From an uncultured SAR116 cluster alpha proteobacterium (GTDB lineage Bacteria > Pseudomonadota > Alphaproteobacteria > Puniceispirillales > Marisalimonadaceae), in the NCBI GenBank assembly GCA_902615325.1, contig CACMOJ010000006.1, positions 1 through 64,000 of the forward strand: 64,000 nucleotides of DNA, read 5' to 3'. Shown here piece after piece: positions 8,334 to 17,775 of the stretch; positions within the stretch are counted from its first letter, which is position 1, and the number at the start of each line of letters is the position of its first letter. The position numbers and the translations under genes were made by a program. Below the pieces are notes generated by a model. That model made no database searches, was not told where the DNA came from, and was given only the letters and a program-made list of their open reading frames with translations.

Positions 8334-9809
8334 ATGAAAACCTACAATCATTTCGTAAATGGAAAAGAAATGGAACCAAGTAGTGGAAAATATTTTGATA
8401 CTGAAAACCCCTTCACTTGTCTAAATTGGGCAAAAATTGCTAGAGGAAATGCTCATGATGTTGATATCGCAGTAAATATTGCAAAGGAAGTTTTTGAAAA
8501 TAATTGGTCTAAAACAAAACCTACAGAAAGAGGTAAACTCCTTGTAAAACTTGCAGAGCTTGTTGAGAGAGATGCACAAAAACTTGGCGAAATAGAGGTA
8601 CAAGATAATGGAAAATTAATTGCTGAAATGGGAGCACAAACAAAATATCTTGCAGAATGGTATAGGTATTTTGGAGGACTTGCAGACAAAGTTGAAGGCT
8701 CTGTTTTACCTTCAGACAAACCTGGAATTTTCAATTATACAAAGTATGAACCGTTTGGTGTTGTAGGAATGATTACAGCTTGGAACTCCCCTTTACTTCT
8801 TTTATCTTGGAAGCTTGCTCCGGCTTTAGCGGCTGGAAATACAGCAGTAATAAAACCGTCTGAATTTACTTCGGCATCAACTTTAGAATTTATGAAATTA
8901 ATTTCGGAGGCTGGCTTTCCAAATGGCGTTGTAAATTGTATTACAGGGATGGGCATCGATGTTGGTCAGCCACTTGTAGAACATAAACATGTATCTAAAA
9001 TTGCATTTACTGGTTCTGATATTTCTGGTCAAAAAATATATGAAACTGCAGCCAAAAAAATAATGCCTGTTTCTTTAGAGCTAGGAGGTAAATCACCGAA
9101 CATTGTTTTTGAAGATGCAGATTTTGAAGCTGCAATTATGGGAGTTATATCAGGTATATTTGCCGCAACAGGACAGACGTGCATAGCAGGATCTCGTTTG
9201 TTAGTACAAGAAACAATTTATGAAAAATTTGTTAAAAGACTTGTTGAAGTTGCAAGTGAAGCAAAAATTGGAGACCCAATGTCGTTTGAAACACATGTTG
9301 GGCCTGTAACAACTCAGCCACAATTTGAAAAAATTATGAATTATATAGATATTGCAAAATCAGAAGGTGCAAAATGTATTTTAGGAGGTAATGCTTATTC
9401 TAGTGAAGATATCAAAGGAAATAGATTCATTGAACCAACAATTTTTACAGATGTAAAAAATGAAATGAGGATTGCACAAGAAGAAGTATTTGGACCTGTT
9501 TTATCTATTATTAAGTTTAAGAATGAAGAAGAAGCTATCAAAGTTGGTAACGATGTGATATTCGGTTTAGCAGCAGGAGTTTGGACTAATGATATTGGAA
9601 GAGCTTTAAGAATGTCTGATAGTTTAAGAGCAGGAACAGTCTGGGTTAATACATATAGAGCTGTAAGTTTCATGTCACCATTTGGAGGATATAAAAGATC
9701 AGGAAGAGGAAGAGAAAGTGGTCAAGAATCTATAAAAGAATTTTTGCAAACAAAGTCGGTTTGGATAGCAGAACAAACTTCTGTTTCAAATCCATTTATT
9801 ATTAGATAA
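8334..9809 (+). CDS. NAD(P)-dependent aldehyde dehydrogenase
   Basis: ELGGKSPNIVFEDAD, GQTCIAGSR, EEVFGPVLS; start moved from 8322 to 8334 because GGAGAG lies between the two ATGs. Confidence 0.95.
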   Translation: MKTYNHFVNGKEMEPSSGKYFDTENPFTCLNWAKIARGNAHDVDIAVNIAKEVFENNWSKTKPTERGKLLVKLAELVERDAQKLGEIEVQDNGKLIAEMGAQTKYLAEWYRYFGGLADKVEGSVLPSDKPGIFNYTKYEPFGVVGMITAWNSPLLLLSWKLAPALAAGNTAVIKPSEFTSASTLEFMKLISEAGFPNGVVNCITGMGIDVGQPLVEHKHVSKIAFTGSDISGQKIYETAAKKIMPVSLELGGKSPNIVFEDADFEAAIMGVISGIFAATGQTCIAGSRLLVQETIYEKFVKRLVEVASEAKIGDPMSFETHVGPVTTQPQFEKIMNYIDIAKSEGAKCILGGNAYSSEDIKGNRFIEPTIFTDVKNEMRIAQEEVFGPVLSIIKFKNEEEAIKVGNDVIFGLAAGVWTNDIGRALRMSDSLRAGTVWVNTYRAVSFMSPFGGYKRSGRGRESGQESIKEFLQTKSVWIAEQTSVSNPFIIR

Positions 9810-9938
9810 TTCAAAAAAGTTCAAAATTTTTAATTTTACTCGATGTACATATTCTCAAGTAAAGAAAATCCTGACATTGTTTAAGATAAGGCGGTATGTT
9901 AGTATTATCTAAATTATATTTAAAAGAAAGATTATTAT

Positions 9939-10355
9939 ATGGCTACTATATCACGCCTTCAAAATCCAGAAGAAAATCCCCGTGTTAAATCTGTCTTTGA
10001 TGACATTAGAGCTACACGTGGAAGTGATTTTATAAACAATTTATGGAATTACCTAGCCTTTAATCCTGATCTACTTGAAAAAACTTGGCGTGATGTAAAA
10101 GAGGTCATGGCAAAACCAAGTTATCTCGACCCAATGACTAAGGAACTTATTTATACTGCTGTATCTATTTCTAACAGTTGTGAATATTGCATTCATTCAC
10201 ATACAGCAGCAGCTCGTGCTTATGGCATGACAGATGAACAGTATGCTGAGTTTTTATCAATAGTATCCCTTGCTGGTCGAACAAATAATCTTTTAAATGG
10301 TATTAAAGTCCCTGTAGATAAGGAGTTTGATCATGATAAAATTAAAAATGATTGA
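9939..10355 (+). CDS. Carboxymuconolactone decarboxylase (AhpD-like) family protein
   Basis: 138 aa, SNSCEYCIHSHTAAARAYGMTDEQ (CxxC...H motif). Confidence 0.9.
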   Translation: MATISRLQNPEENPRVKSVFDDIRATRGSDFINNLWNYLAFNPDLLEKTWRDVKEVMAKPSYLDPMTKELIYTAVSISNSCEYCIHSHTAAARAYGMTDEQYAEFLSIVSLAGRTNNLLNGIKVPVDKEFDHDKIKND

Positions 10356-10437
10356 TAAAACTATTTAATGAGATTTGAAAATTTCTTATGGTTGTGTTTT
10401 AATTTATTGATAAGAATTTGGAAAATTTAGGAAAAAT

Positions 10438-11259
10438 ATGAATTTTGTATCTGCACAGTTGCCCGAGAATGAAGAAAGAAGAGCTGAAGCTGTTGAAAGA
10501 ACTGGACTTATAGATTCTAATCAAGCAAGTCTCTTCAATATTTATTGCGAATTAGCAAAAGAAATCACAAATTATGAGGCAGTTTTGTTTCAATTGTTTG
10601 ACAGTAAAGAACGTTGTTATTTAGCTGAAATACAACCTGAATTAGATGAAACTCAAAATACTCATACTCGAAGGCCAAAAGATGGTAGTGTATGTGCTCA
10701 TGTTTTGTTAGATACTAGTCCATTAATTGCATTTGATGTTACTAAACATGAAATAACTAAAACACACAGTAATGAAAAAGGTGTCAAGAGTTACATTGGC
10801 TTTCCAATTATTGATAAAAATAATTATGCACTTGGTATGGTATGTATGATGACATTTTCGGAAATTAAAAAATTGTCTCAAGATAAAATCGATTTAGTTG
10901 AAAAGTTAATTAAAAAAGCAGCTCATCAAATAGATGTTATGACTGACCAAAAGCAATTGACATCAGATAGATTAGTAAATGCCATAGATGTTTTTTGTCA
11001 GGAAACAGGCATAAAAGACATGATATTATTTAAAAATTTTATTCATGTTTGTAATAAAATGAATATATCTAAAGATATTGAAAAAATATTAATTGAAAAT
11101 GGGTTATGTAAATTTGACCAAGATTTAAAAATAGAATTAACTCAAATTGGTAAAAATATTCAAGATAATATGGGACTACATACGAAAATAATGAAAAACG
11201 TTAAATTTGAAGGGCAACAAGCTAATGATCTTATTGAAGGAATGTTAGATGAGTTGTAA
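10438..11259 (+). CDS. GAF domain protein
   Basis: 273 aa; N-terminal GAF-like region (SVCAHVLLDTSPLIAFDV..GVKSYIGFPIIDKNNYALGMVCMM), helical C-terminus. Confidence 0.75.
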   Translation: MNFVSAQLPENEERRAEAVERTGLIDSNQASLFNIYCELAKEITNYEAVLFQLFDSKERCYLAEIQPELDETQNTHTRRPKDGSVCAHVLLDTSPLIAFDVTKHEITKTHSNEKGVKSYIGFPIIDKNNYALGMVCMMTFSEIKKLSQDKIDLVEKLIKKAAHQIDVMTDQKQLTSDRLVNAIDVFCQETGIKDMILFKNFIHVCNKMNISKDIEKILIENGLCKFDQDLKIELTQIGKNIQDNMGLHTKIMKNVKFEGQQANDLIEGMLDEL

Positions 11260-11270
11260 TAGGTAGTTAT

Positions 11271-11600
11271 ATGTATGCGAAGGTTTTTCAATATAAATTT
11301 CCATCAATTACTGAAGCTAAAGTTGCTGCATCTTTCAGCTCTGATGCTCTTGGAAAACAGATAACAAAATATAATTTTCAATCTTTGAATATTATGATTG
11401 GAAAAGAAGGAGATTTGTCTATATATATAAAATTCAATACTATCGAAAAATTAAAAAAGTTTGAAAATGAGTCAAATGGATTTGTTGAAGAAATAAAACA
11501 AACATTTGTCTGTAAAGAAAAGCAATTTGCTGGTGTTTTTGTTTATAATTATGAATCAGAAGCAACATCCGCTGAAATTAAAATGACTGAAGCTGTATAA
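11271..11600 (+). CDS. Hypothetical protein, 109 aa
   Basis: ORF directly downstream of the GAF gene, same strand. Confidence 0.6.
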   Translation: MYAKVFQYKFPSITEAKVAASFSSDALGKQITKYNFQSLNIMIGKEGDLSIYIKFNTIEKLKKFENESNGFVEEIKQTFVCKEKQFAGVFVYNYESEATSAEIKMTEAV

Positions 11601-11728
11601 AAATACACAAATATATAGTTCACAAATCTGTTCCTTGAAATTAAAGTTAACTAAATGATTGATACAAGAATAATCAGAAATTGTTCACTATTAAAAGCAT
11701 TTTTAATACTAATTGATAAAGGTTAACT

Positions 11729-12064
11729 TTGGCAGACTCAGGAAAAAACTGGATAGATATAACTTTTGACTGGTCTGTCGATTTATTATATAAAATTTCA
11801 GGTTTGTTTGGCATTAGTTACGAAGAAATCAATATTTGGTTATTTGTAGTGATAGGTCCTACATTATTTTTTATATCTATTTCTTTAAATTATTATTTTT
11901 ACAAAAAAACAAATAAATTAAAGAAAATAATTGAAATACAAAAACAAGAAATCTCTGAAATCAATGAAGCTGAGGTTGAAGAAAAAAAAATCAATTATTT
12001 TAAAATTTTGGTAATTATTGTTTTGGTTATTTTGATTGCATATTATTTAGAACAAAATAACTAG
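11729..12064 (+). CDS. Hypothetical membrane protein (TTG start)
   Basis: 111 aa, two TM helices flanking a charged linker. Confidence 0.55.
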   Translation: MADSGKNWIDITFDWSVDLLYKISGLFGISYEEINIWLFVVIGPTLFFISISLNYYFYKKTNKLKKIIEIQKQEISEINEAEVEEKKINYFKILVIIVLVILIAYYLEQNN

Positions 12065-12073
12065 AAATTACAT

Positions 12074-12271
12074 TTATTTAAATAAATTAAATATTATTGA
12101 TAAAACAATGCTTACAATTATGCATGTAACTATTGGGAAAAAAATTGTTGAGTTACCTGATTTAATAACTACGTCTCCTGGTAACTCACCTAAGCCTAGT
12201 CTTTTTATATAAGGATATATTAATCCGACAATTAATATAATTATTCCAATGATTATTAAGATTTTTTGCAT
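12074..12271 (-). CDS. DUF2905-like small membrane protein
   Basis: 65 aa, GLGELPGDVVIKSGNSTIFFPIVTCI pattern. Confidence 0.8.
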   Translation of the reverse strand: MQKILIIIGIIILIVGLIYPYIKRLGLGELPGDVVIKSGNSTIFFPIVTCIIVSIVLSIIFNLFK

Positions 12272-12298
12272 GATTATTATTTATTTTGTAAAAAATTT

Positions 12299-12661
12299 TT
12301 AGTAAACAAATGTTCTATCTGCTTGCAAAGATAGATTAAGTAGTGTTTTTGGAAAAACTTTTATTGAATTAGCTTCTTTTAAATCTTTTTCTGTAACACC
12401 TCTAATTTCACATGAAATTGCAGATACATATATAGGAACATTCGCATCTACTAAAATATTAAAATGTTCACTAAGTTTGCCAGTGCCTAATCCAACTAAA
12501 CTCTCCAAAACAGGTTTTCTTATTAAACTTACAGCATCAGCATTTAAGAAGACTTGAACTTCATGACCTTCTTCAACTGCTGTTCTTGCTAACATAAATC
12601 CTAATGATGCTTTAGTTGGATTATTTGTGCCATTGGTAATGTTAAATAAAAGTTTAGCCAT
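12299..12661 (-). CDS. DsrE-family protein
   Basis: 120 aa, KLLFNITNGTNNPTKASLGFMLARTAVEEGHEVQVFLNADAV. Confidence 0.75.
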   Translation of the reverse strand: MAKLLFNITNGTNNPTKASLGFMLARTAVEEGHEVQVFLNADAVSLIRKPVLESLVGLGTGKLSEHFNILVDANVPIYVSAISCEIRGVTEKDLKEANSIKVFPKTLLNLSLQADRTFVY

Positions 12662-12714
12662 TACTAAATTTAATATTAAGTCTTATCAAAGTCTAGACAT
12701 TAAAAGTTTAATTG

Positions 12715-12915
12715 TTACGCACTTTTGTAATTATTAAGCTTTATGCAGTTCTTCTTAATTATTACTGGCCCCTTATACAAATCAATAAAATCTTTTCGCA
12801 TATTTTCAGCTCTAACTGTACACTCCTTATGAGTACTTATTAAGCCAACAGTATCTTTAAGAAGTAGACATTCCATGTTAATTAAATTACATACTGAAAT
12901 AATAGCTTGAAACAT
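12715..12915 (-). CDS. Small Cys-containing hypothetical protein
   Basis: Likely start at internal Met (MFQAIISVCNLINMECLLLKDTVGLISTHKECTVRAENMRKDF); three regularly placed Cys in the N-terminal part; the ORF track start is 12969. Confidence 0.5.
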   Translation of the reverse strand: MFQAIISVCNLINMECLLLKDTVGLISTHKECTVRAENMRKDFIDLYKGPVIIKKNCIKLNNYKSA

Positions 12916-13076
12916 AAAAACACCTCTTTCAATTATTCTTATCACCAAATCACTGCTAATAATGCTCAAAGTTGTTAATTGAATTGTAATTAAAACAATA
13001 TGATTAAATAAAAATCAGTATTTCAATAAGATGCTTTTTAATTATGCATTTTAACTACGCTAAATTTATTAAAAGC

Positions 13077-13598
13077 TTATTGCATTAATGGATCATTGCT
13101 TCTTTTCCATAAAATTTTACTCTTACTAAAGTGTTTCAGTAAGAGTTTTTCTTTTTCACTGAAAAGATATCCCGATGTACCATTTATAAAATAACCACCA
13201 TCTTCTGGAATATTTGTGAATAAGTAATATTCTGCCTTCAATTCTTCTTTTGTTACTAGGTGAGTTTTCTCTTCAATTAAAATTTTTTCCCACCAATCTT
13301 CTTTAGTTCGTTTGGTAACAAAAATATCTTTTATTCTATCATCAAAATTTTTAAGTTGATGTCGTATTACATTTTTTACTGTTTGACGTTTTCTTTTAAG
13401 TTTTCTAGATTTTTCAAACTTGTTCTTCTTAAAACTTTCAAGACATAATTTTGATATACCAGTGACTTTCCATGACCAGGATTCACCAACTAATAATGAC
13501 TTAAATATTAACTTTTTTTTTTCAAAAGTAAGTTCACTATCATATAATTTTGAATATATATCAAAAATTGCTGATGATTTATGATTATAAAATCTCAT
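13077..13598 (-). CDS. Hypothetical protein, basic, 173 aa
   Basis: Long ORF between intergenic gaps; no family recognised. Confidence 0.55.
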   Translation of the reverse strand: MRFYNHKSSAIFDIYSKLYDSELTFEKKKLIFKSLLVGESWSWKVTGISKLCLESFKKNKFEKSRKLKRKRQTVKNVIRHQLKNFDDRIKDIFVTKRTKEDWWEKILIEEKTHLVTKEELKAEYYLFTNIPEDGGYFINGTSGYLFSEKEKLLLKHFSKSKILWKRSNDPLMQ

Positions 13599-13765
13599 TT
13601 TTAAAACTCTTTTTTAACATACAACATATTGAAAATAGTTTAAATTAAATATCAATTTAAATCTTAAAATTTAAAATCACTTGAGAAAAGGGGATATTAA
13701 TGCAATTGCAATAATTTTATTGAAAATTATTTTTAAAATAGTTTAGAATTATATTAAGAGTTAAT

Positions 13766-13984
13766 ATGTATGCAATAAAAATTATACCCAATAAGCGTAA
13801 AATGGATGACTGGTTTCTCTACAGAGATCCTAACGAATTAGTAGTACAATGCTGGAACGAAAAAGAAGAAGCTGAAAACTTTATGAAGAAACTTAATTAT
13901 GATCTTTGTGAAATTACTGAAGATATACCGGAAAGTGCTATAAGAAGGTATAATGAAAAAAGGAATTCGGTAAAAAAAGATTAA
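13766..13984 (+). CDS. Hypothetical protein, 72 aa
   Basis: Short ORF ending 6 bp before the phytanoyl-CoA dioxygenase-like gene, same strand. Confidence 0.55.
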   Translation: MYAIKIIPNKRKMDDWFLYRDPNELVVQCWNEKEEAENFMKKLNYDLCEITEDIPESAIRRYNEKRNSVKKD

Positions 13985-13990
13985 TCATTT

Positions 13991-14845
13991 ATGACTAGTG
14001 TTTTAAATTCAAGCCAAAAAAAAGAATTTGATCAAAAAGGTTTTATAATAGTTCGAGATTTTTTTGACAAACAAGAGACAAAATTACTTCAACAAGCATC
14101 CTATAAAGATAAAAATATTAAAAAACATCTTTATGATAGAAAAGATTCCGAAGGATTAGTAACTAAGATGGTTGCTTGGAATCATCCAGATGATAGTATT
14201 TATGGAACCGTTGCAAGATCTTGTAAGATGGTTGACACGATGGAACACTTATTAGAAGGCGAAGTCTATCATTATCATTCTAAAATTACTGCAAAAGAAC
14301 CATTTGAAGGTGGTGCTTGGGAATGGCATCAAGATTATGGATATTGGTATAATAATGGTTGTCTTTTTCCGCATATGGCTAGTGCAATGATTGCTCTTGA
14401 TAAATGCACTAAGAAAAATGGCTGCTTGCAGGTATTATCTGGTTCAAATAAAATTGGTAGAATTGATCATGCTTTATTAGAGAGTGGACAAGTTGGTGTA
14501 GACTTAAAAAGAGTTGAAGAAGCTAAAAAACATTTAGATTTAATCTACTGTGAAATGGAACCTGGAGATATTTTGTTTTTTCATTGCAATACTCTTCACA
14601 GATCAGATAAAAACAATTCAGATAAAAGAAGATGGACTTTGTTATGTTGTTATAACTTAGCTGCAAATAACCCATTTATTGATCATCATCATCCTAATTA
14701 TACACCAATAAAAAAACTTGAAGACAATCAAATTAAAAAAGCTGGTTTAAAATTTTTAAATCCAGGTGAATCTGGCGCTTTTTTAAATAGACCAACAGCT
14801 CCACCTCAATTAAAAACGAGTAGTGGTCAATTATTTAAAAAATAA
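13991..14845 (+). CDS. Phytanoyl-CoA dioxygenase (PhyH) family protein
   Basis: 284 aa, WEWHQDYGYWY and GDILFFHCNTLHRSDKNNSDKRRW (HxD..H, Arg). Confidence 0.9.
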   Translation: MTSVLNSSQKKEFDQKGFIIVRDFFDKQETKLLQQASYKDKNIKKHLYDRKDSEGLVTKMVAWNHPDDSIYGTVARSCKMVDTMEHLLEGEVYHYHSKITAKEPFEGGAWEWHQDYGYWYNNGCLFPHMASAMIALDKCTKKNGCLQVLSGSNKIGRIDHALLESGQVGVDLKRVEEAKKHLDLIYCEMEPGDILFFHCNTLHRSDKNNSDKRRWTLLCCYNLAANNPFIDHHHPNYTPIKKLEDNQIKKAGLKFLNPGESGAFLNRPTAPPQLKTSSGQLFKK

Positions 14846-15644
14846 ATTTTTCAATTTTACTTTGTAGAAATAAAGCTAGTTCTTTGTCATTTAAATTGGG
14901 TAAATTTTTGTTTTGTATAAAATCACATATGTCTAGGTCAATATATTTGTCTAAGCTTTTTTTAATTTCATAAAGATATAAACTTTGCTTCATCGTTTGA
15001 TTAATTCTAGAAGCAGCTTGAAAAATGTTTGAGTTACTTCCTTTAAATTTTATTAACAAAAGATCTGCTGTAGAAGAGTTTAACAATTTTCCTACCATGG
15101 GTTTCCAATATTCTTCTCTAATAGGTTCTCCTTTTTTCCTAGACCAAGCTACTGCGCCAGCCGGGAATATCGCAATAACACCATTATTGTTCAAAATATT
15201 TATTGCTTCTTTTCTTACATTAACGTTGTTTCTCATTGCGTTTTTATTATTGCTAAAATCAATTGGTAATATATTTGTTGCTAATGAAGGTTCTTTTTGT
15301 AATATGCCATGTGCTATAACCCTAAAATTAGAATCATATCGTGAAGCTAACCAAGAAAGTATCACCCCATCAGTCACACCATAGGGGTGATTAGCTGCAA
15401 TTATTAATCCTTTGTTTTTATTTTTTTTTGGTAAATTTAAATCTGGAAATTTGATCCCTAAACTATTTAGAGCTAAATCCCAACAATCATTACCATATTT
15501 GTTTTGAACATTTTTTGTATAATGATCGTACCTTTTTTTTAATGCAAACCTCGCAGAACAAGTTTCAACAACTTCAATAAATAATCTATGATGAAGAGGT
15601 AACCAAGGTTCAGCGTATGTAATTTTAACTGATTTTTTTAACAT
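14835..15644 (-). CDS. Acyltransferase (PlsC-like) family protein
   Basis: IIAANHPYGVTDGVIL (NHx4D-type motif), AIFPAGAVAW. Confidence 0.8.
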   Translation of the reverse strand: MLKKSVKITYAEPWLPLHHRLFIEVVETCSARFALKKRYDHYTKNVQNKYGNDCWDLALNSLGIKFPDLNLPKKNKNKGLIIAANHPYGVTDGVILSWLASRYDSNFRVIAHGILQKEPSLATNILPIDFSNNKNAMRNNVNVRKEAINILNNNGVIAIFPAGAVAWSRKKGEPIREEYWKPMVGKLLNSSTADLLLIKFKGSNSNIFQAASRINQTMKQSLYLYEIKKSLDKYIDLDICDFIQNKNLPNLNDKELALFLQSKIEKFIF

Positions 15645-15659
15645 TTTTTAATCTTCAGT

Positions 15660-17075
15660 CTAATTATCTGGAGTGATGGGTTTAATTTCTGGAAAAAGTT
15701 TCTCTAAATCATATGCTACTCTAAATAACTGATCTTCTCTAAATTTTCTACTAATAAATTGTACACCAATAGGTATTTTGTTTTCATTAATATGATTTGA
15801 AAAACATAATCCCGGCAATCCAAGGTAAGGTGGTGCTATTTGAGGTAGCATTGATGCGAAAACTTCATCAAAATCTTTTTCAGACTTTGTGTCTTTAAGA
15901 TCTTCAAAAGGAAGATCTCCAGAAATGGGGCATAATATTAAAGGGTATTTATCAAAAAAGTGTGTCCATTTTCGTCCTAAGGTAGCTCTTTGTTGCAGTG
16001 AGTCCATAAATTTTTCTATTGATGTATCAGGACATTTTTTTGACATTTGATTAAAGACAAAAATAGCCTCTTCATCTTTTTCATCAAAAATAGCTTTGCC
16101 AGAAGATCTTCTAAATTCAGCGAGCCACAATACAGCTTGATAATGACCAATCTCTTCAAAGTTTGGCGCTTCTACTTCATCGACAATCCAACCTTCATTT
16201 TCTAATTTTTTTGCTACATTCAATAAGTTTGATTTAACTTCGTCAGAAATTTTAATACCTTTGATTTCAGTTAATAATGCAATTTTTTTGTTTAAAGTTG
16301 GTAAATCGTGAGAGATTGGTGTCCACCACGGGTCATCATAATTTGGTTGCCTCATAGCATCATATCCCAACTCTAAATCTTTAATTGATCTTGCGAGAGG
16401 ACCAGAAACAGCCATTATTTGACCCCCAATATATCTATCTTGCATAGAATAATTGATCATCGGTACTCGACCAAGGCTTGGTCTAATTCCATGAATTCCG
16501 CATGCATAGGCAGGATATCTTATTGAGCCTGCTATGTCAGTTCCATGACCTATGCAACCAATACCACTAGCAGTTGCTGAGGCAGCTCCCCCAGAAGATC
16601 CTCCTGGTGTTATTCTTTTATTATGAGGGTTTAAAGTATGACCATGAAGTGAGTTATTAGTAAACCATCTCATACTAAATGCTGGGGTATTAGTTCTACC
16701 AATAATTAGAGCACCAGCTTTTTCTAAGTTATCTACTACGGTACTATTTTTATTTGCAATTAAAGATTTGTTTAATCGTAAGCCATTTGTTGATGCAAAA
16801 CCAGTTTGATCAGTATTGATTTTAACAGTCACTGGAACACCAGCTAAACAACCTAATGGTTTTTTATTTTTTTTATTATTATCTAAAAGTTTTGCTTGTT
16901 TTCTTGCATATTCAAATGTTGATTCTGGAATTGCGTTAATCTTTGGATTAACTTGGTTAAACCTCTCTTCTACAGAATTAATAATTTCATCTAAAGATAT
17001 TTCATTAGAAAGATAAAGTTCTGATATTTCACTTGCTTTTAACGACCACAAATTTTTCATTTCATTCACAAACAA
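15660..17075 (-). CDS. Amidase (amidase-signature family)
   Basis: GGSSGGAASATASGIGCIGHGTDIAGSIRYPA signature. Confidence 0.95.
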   Translation of the reverse strand: MFVNEMKNLWSLKASEISELYLSNEISLDEIINSVEERFNQVNPKINAIPESTFEYARKQAKLLDNNKKNKKPLGCLAGVPVTVKINTDQTGFASTNGLRLNKSLIANKNSTVVDNLEKAGALIIGRTNTPAFSMRWFTNNSLHGHTLNPHNKRITPGGSSGGAASATASGIGCIGHGTDIAGSIRYPAYACGIHGIRPSLGRVPMINYSMQDRYIGGQIMAVSGPLARSIKDLELGYDAMRQPNYDDPWWTPISHDLPTLNKKIALLTEIKGIKISDEVKSNLLNVAKKLENEGWIVDEVEAPNFEEIGHYQAVLWLAEFRRSSGKAIFDEKDEEAIFVFNQMSKKCPDTSIEKFMDSLQQRATLGRKWTHFFDKYPLILCPISGDLPFEDLKDTKSEKDFDEVFASMLPQIAPPYLGLPGLCFSNHINENKIPIGVQFISRKFREDQLFRVAYDLEKLFPEIKPITPDN

Positions 17076-17128
17076 TAAAAAATTATAATAAAAATAATCA
17101 GATTAAAATATATAAATTTTTTAAATTA

Positions 17129-17764
17129 TTATTTATTAATAGAATTTATTTTATAATTATCCAATTTTTTAATCTCATTCTCTGAATTTATATTATAAAA
17201 AGGATCAATTTCATTTCCATTAAAATTATAATGGACATACTCAACTTTTAAATTAGATGTAAATACATCAACTTTTCTCAAACCATTAGAAATTTTTATT
17301 TGCAAATCTTCTATCAATTTTATATTCCAAAGAGACATTATATGATGTTTTTGTTTATTAGATGTAAACGATATTAAATCAAAATTTTTGGCTTTATTAT
17401 CTAGGATATTATTGGCTTTTATAAAAATATCATTTGGGAAAAAGGGCACATCACATGGAAAAGTGAAAACCCATTTATATTTTAAACAATTTGCCCAAAT
17501 TAGTGCAGAATATATACCTGACAATGGTCCTAGATGACCAACAAACTTATCTTTAATTATTTCTAATCCAAACTTAGAAAATTTGTCTAAATGTTCGTTA
17601 GCATTAATCGCTATTGGTAAATTATTATTTGAAATTTTTTTTATAATTCTTGAGATTAATGTATGATTTTTTATTTTTATAAATGCTTTATTTTCATAAT
17701 ACATTCTTGAAGATTTTCCTCCTGCCAATATTACACAAGGATATTTAACTTTTTGATTATTCAA
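17129..17764 (-). CDS. mobA: Molybdenum cofactor guanylyltransferase-like protein
   Basis: N-terminal VILAGGKSSRM; FTFPCDVPFFP; HLGPLSGIYSAL. Confidence 0.75.
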   Translation of the reverse strand: MNNQKVKYPCVILAGGKSSRMYYENKAFIKIKNHTLISRIIKKISNNNLPIAINANEHLDKFSKFGLEIIKDKFVGHLGPLSGIYSALIWANCLKYKWVFTFPCDVPFFPNDIFIKANNILDNKAKNFDLISFTSNKQKHHIMSLWNIKLIEDLQIKISNGLRKVDVFTSNLKVEYVHYNFNGNEIDPFYNINSENEIKKLDNYKINSINK

Positions 17765-17775
17765 CTTCTTATTTT

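Noticed and set aside
15025-15384. 119-aa plus-strand ORF
   Set aside because: Antisense to the PlsC-like acyltransferase; no start signal or family
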